From Spirochaetia bacterium (GTDB taxonomy: Bacteria > Spirochaetota > Spirochaetia > Treponematales > Breznakiellaceae), in NCBI GenBank assembly GCA_025997495.1, contig BNUR01000164.1, positions 1 through 5,642 on the forward strand: a DNA stretch of 5,642 nt, given 5' to 3'. Shown here one piece after another: positions 5,048 through 5,642 of this stretch. The position numbers and the translations under genes are program-made. The notes below the pieces were generated by a model. That model made no database searches. It had not been told where the DNA came from and saw nothing but the letters and a program-made list of their open reading frames with translations. The stretch's first letter is position 1. The number at the start of each line of letters is the position of its first letter.

Positions 5048-5064
5048 TAAAAGTAAAATTGCTG
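5048..5064 (-). repeat. Right terminal inverted repeat of the IS
   Basis: TAAAAGTAAAATTGCTG is the exact reverse complement of the left repeat. Read on the minus strand it contains TTTACT (5057-5052), which lies 16 bases from TAAAAT (5035-5030). These could be weak -35/-10 boxes for the transposase, and the predicted transcript would start close to the ATG at 5023. Confidence 0.92.
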
Positions 5065-5642
5065 TTACTATTGGGCAGCGTCGGAAAATTGATGAAATTA
5101 CACGAGGTAAGAAGCTGGGAGAAAAGACCGACCGGAGCAATCATAACGCAACTATTTGGAATGTTTGCTCAAGGGGAAACAAGTTTTGAAGCATCACGGC
5201 AATTTCGCGGAAATGATTTTGCGAAAGAGACATTAGGTTTGGCAAAAATATACTCACCTGAAACAATAAGAATATATTTTGAATCAATGTGTGATATACC
5301 TGAATCTGTAGAAAACTTAATGGCACAACTTCAGGCCTGCTCGAATCGTCTTTTGGCAAAAGCAGAGATAAGTCCAATAAAGACAAAAAAGAATACCTAT
5401 ATTCCGTATGATTTTGATACCAGTCCGTTGGATAATGGAAATACAAAAAAGGAAAACATCGGCTATACCTACAAAGGGTTCTTTGGATATCAGCCGATGT
5501 TTGGATATTATGGAGGTGAAGGATACATGGCGCTCTGTGAACTGCGGCCCGGCAATCAACATTGTCAGAAGGGTACACCGGAATTTATCAGAAGGGCTAT
5601 AGAAGCATTGCCGCCTTCTGCAAAGGGTAAAAACATACTATT
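5065..5642 (+). pseudogene. IS1380-type transposase, 5'-truncated, runs off window
   Basis: The frame is open from the IS boundary to the window end. Read from ATG 5092 it has 183 codons, but the preceding in-frame codons (LLLGSVGKL) look like family sequence, so the true start was probably lost where the insertion sequence ends. Family features are FAQGETSFEASRQFRGN (residues about 26-42 from ATG 5092), a YSPETIRIYFESM segment, the first catalytic aspartate region DFDTSPLDNGNTKKE (from 107), GYTYKGFFGY (from 124), and CELRPGNQHCQKGTPEF ending near 165. IS1380 transposases are DDE enzymes of about 400-480 residues, so only the front half is here. No missing N-terminal piece is seen left of 3624, so the broken gene is not simply split by a clean insertion. 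No frameshift lies inside the visible part. Confidence 0.84.

Larger units (their letters stand above)
3624..5064 (-). mobile_element. Insertion sequence, ISNCY/ISDol1-like, 1441 bp
   Basis: The element is bounded by perfect 17-bp terminal inverted repeats, CAGCAATTTTACTTTTA at 3624-3640 and its complement at 5048-5064. It holds one transposase gene on the minus strand, broken into three frames. The transposase stop codon lies inside the left repeat. Flanking bases differ on the two sides (CAATGAC before 3624, TTACTATTG after 5064), so no target-site duplication is visible. The right edge abuts a 5'-truncated IS1380-type transposase and the left edge lies 18 bases from the vapBC -35 box. Family assignment rests on the transposase motifs; placement in the ISDol1 group is from memory. 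Confidence 0.88.

Overview
The window looks like an accessory, repeat-rich stretch of a spirochaete-type chromosome, most likely a gut or oral Treponema. This is an inference. It rests on a secreted BspA-like leucine-rich-repeat protein, an unnamed 223-residue protein of a type I associate with Treponema and Bacteroidetes genomes, and long homopolymer tracts. No rRNA, tRNA or other taxonomic marker is present.

Positions 1-2081 (plus strand) begin with a T12 run and a 21-base C run. A short arginine-rich ORF built from 21-bp tandem repeats follows; each repeat encodes one heptad. Its stop overlaps (ATGA) the start of a 223-residue protein of unknown function (375-1046). After 60 bases comes a 324-residue secreted LRR_5/BspA-like protein (1107-2081). 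The spacing allows one transcript for all three.

Positions 2082-2922 hold an AT-rich two-gene module: a small winged-helix-like protein (2207-2545) and a 54-residue protein of unknown function (2577-2741). GC-rich imperfect palindromes sit on both sides and resemble each other, which suggests a transferred cassette.

Positions 2923-3605 (minus strand) are a complete vapBC toxin-antitoxin operon. The genes overlap by 4 bases. There is a near-consensus promoter, and two 11-bp direct repeats lie over the -10 region and probable transcription start, where the VapBC complex would be expected to bind.

Positions 3624-5064 are an insertion sequence with perfect 17-bp terminal inverted repeats and a DDE transposase (ISNCY/ISDol1-like) on the minus strand. 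The transposase is broken into three frames. Each of the two frame changes coincides with a 14-nt perfect hairpin (5-bp GC-rich stem, 4-nt loop). Removing exactly 14 nt at the first site restores both the frame and a family-like motif; removing 19 (or 16) nt at the second does the same. This is the most unusual signal in the window: very small hairpin insertions that look like scars of an uncharacterised process.

Positions 5065-5642 (plus strand) carry an IS1380-type transposase whose 5' end is cut off at the IS boundary and whose 3' end leaves the window. Together with the absence of a target-site duplication, this points to insertion followed by rearrangement.
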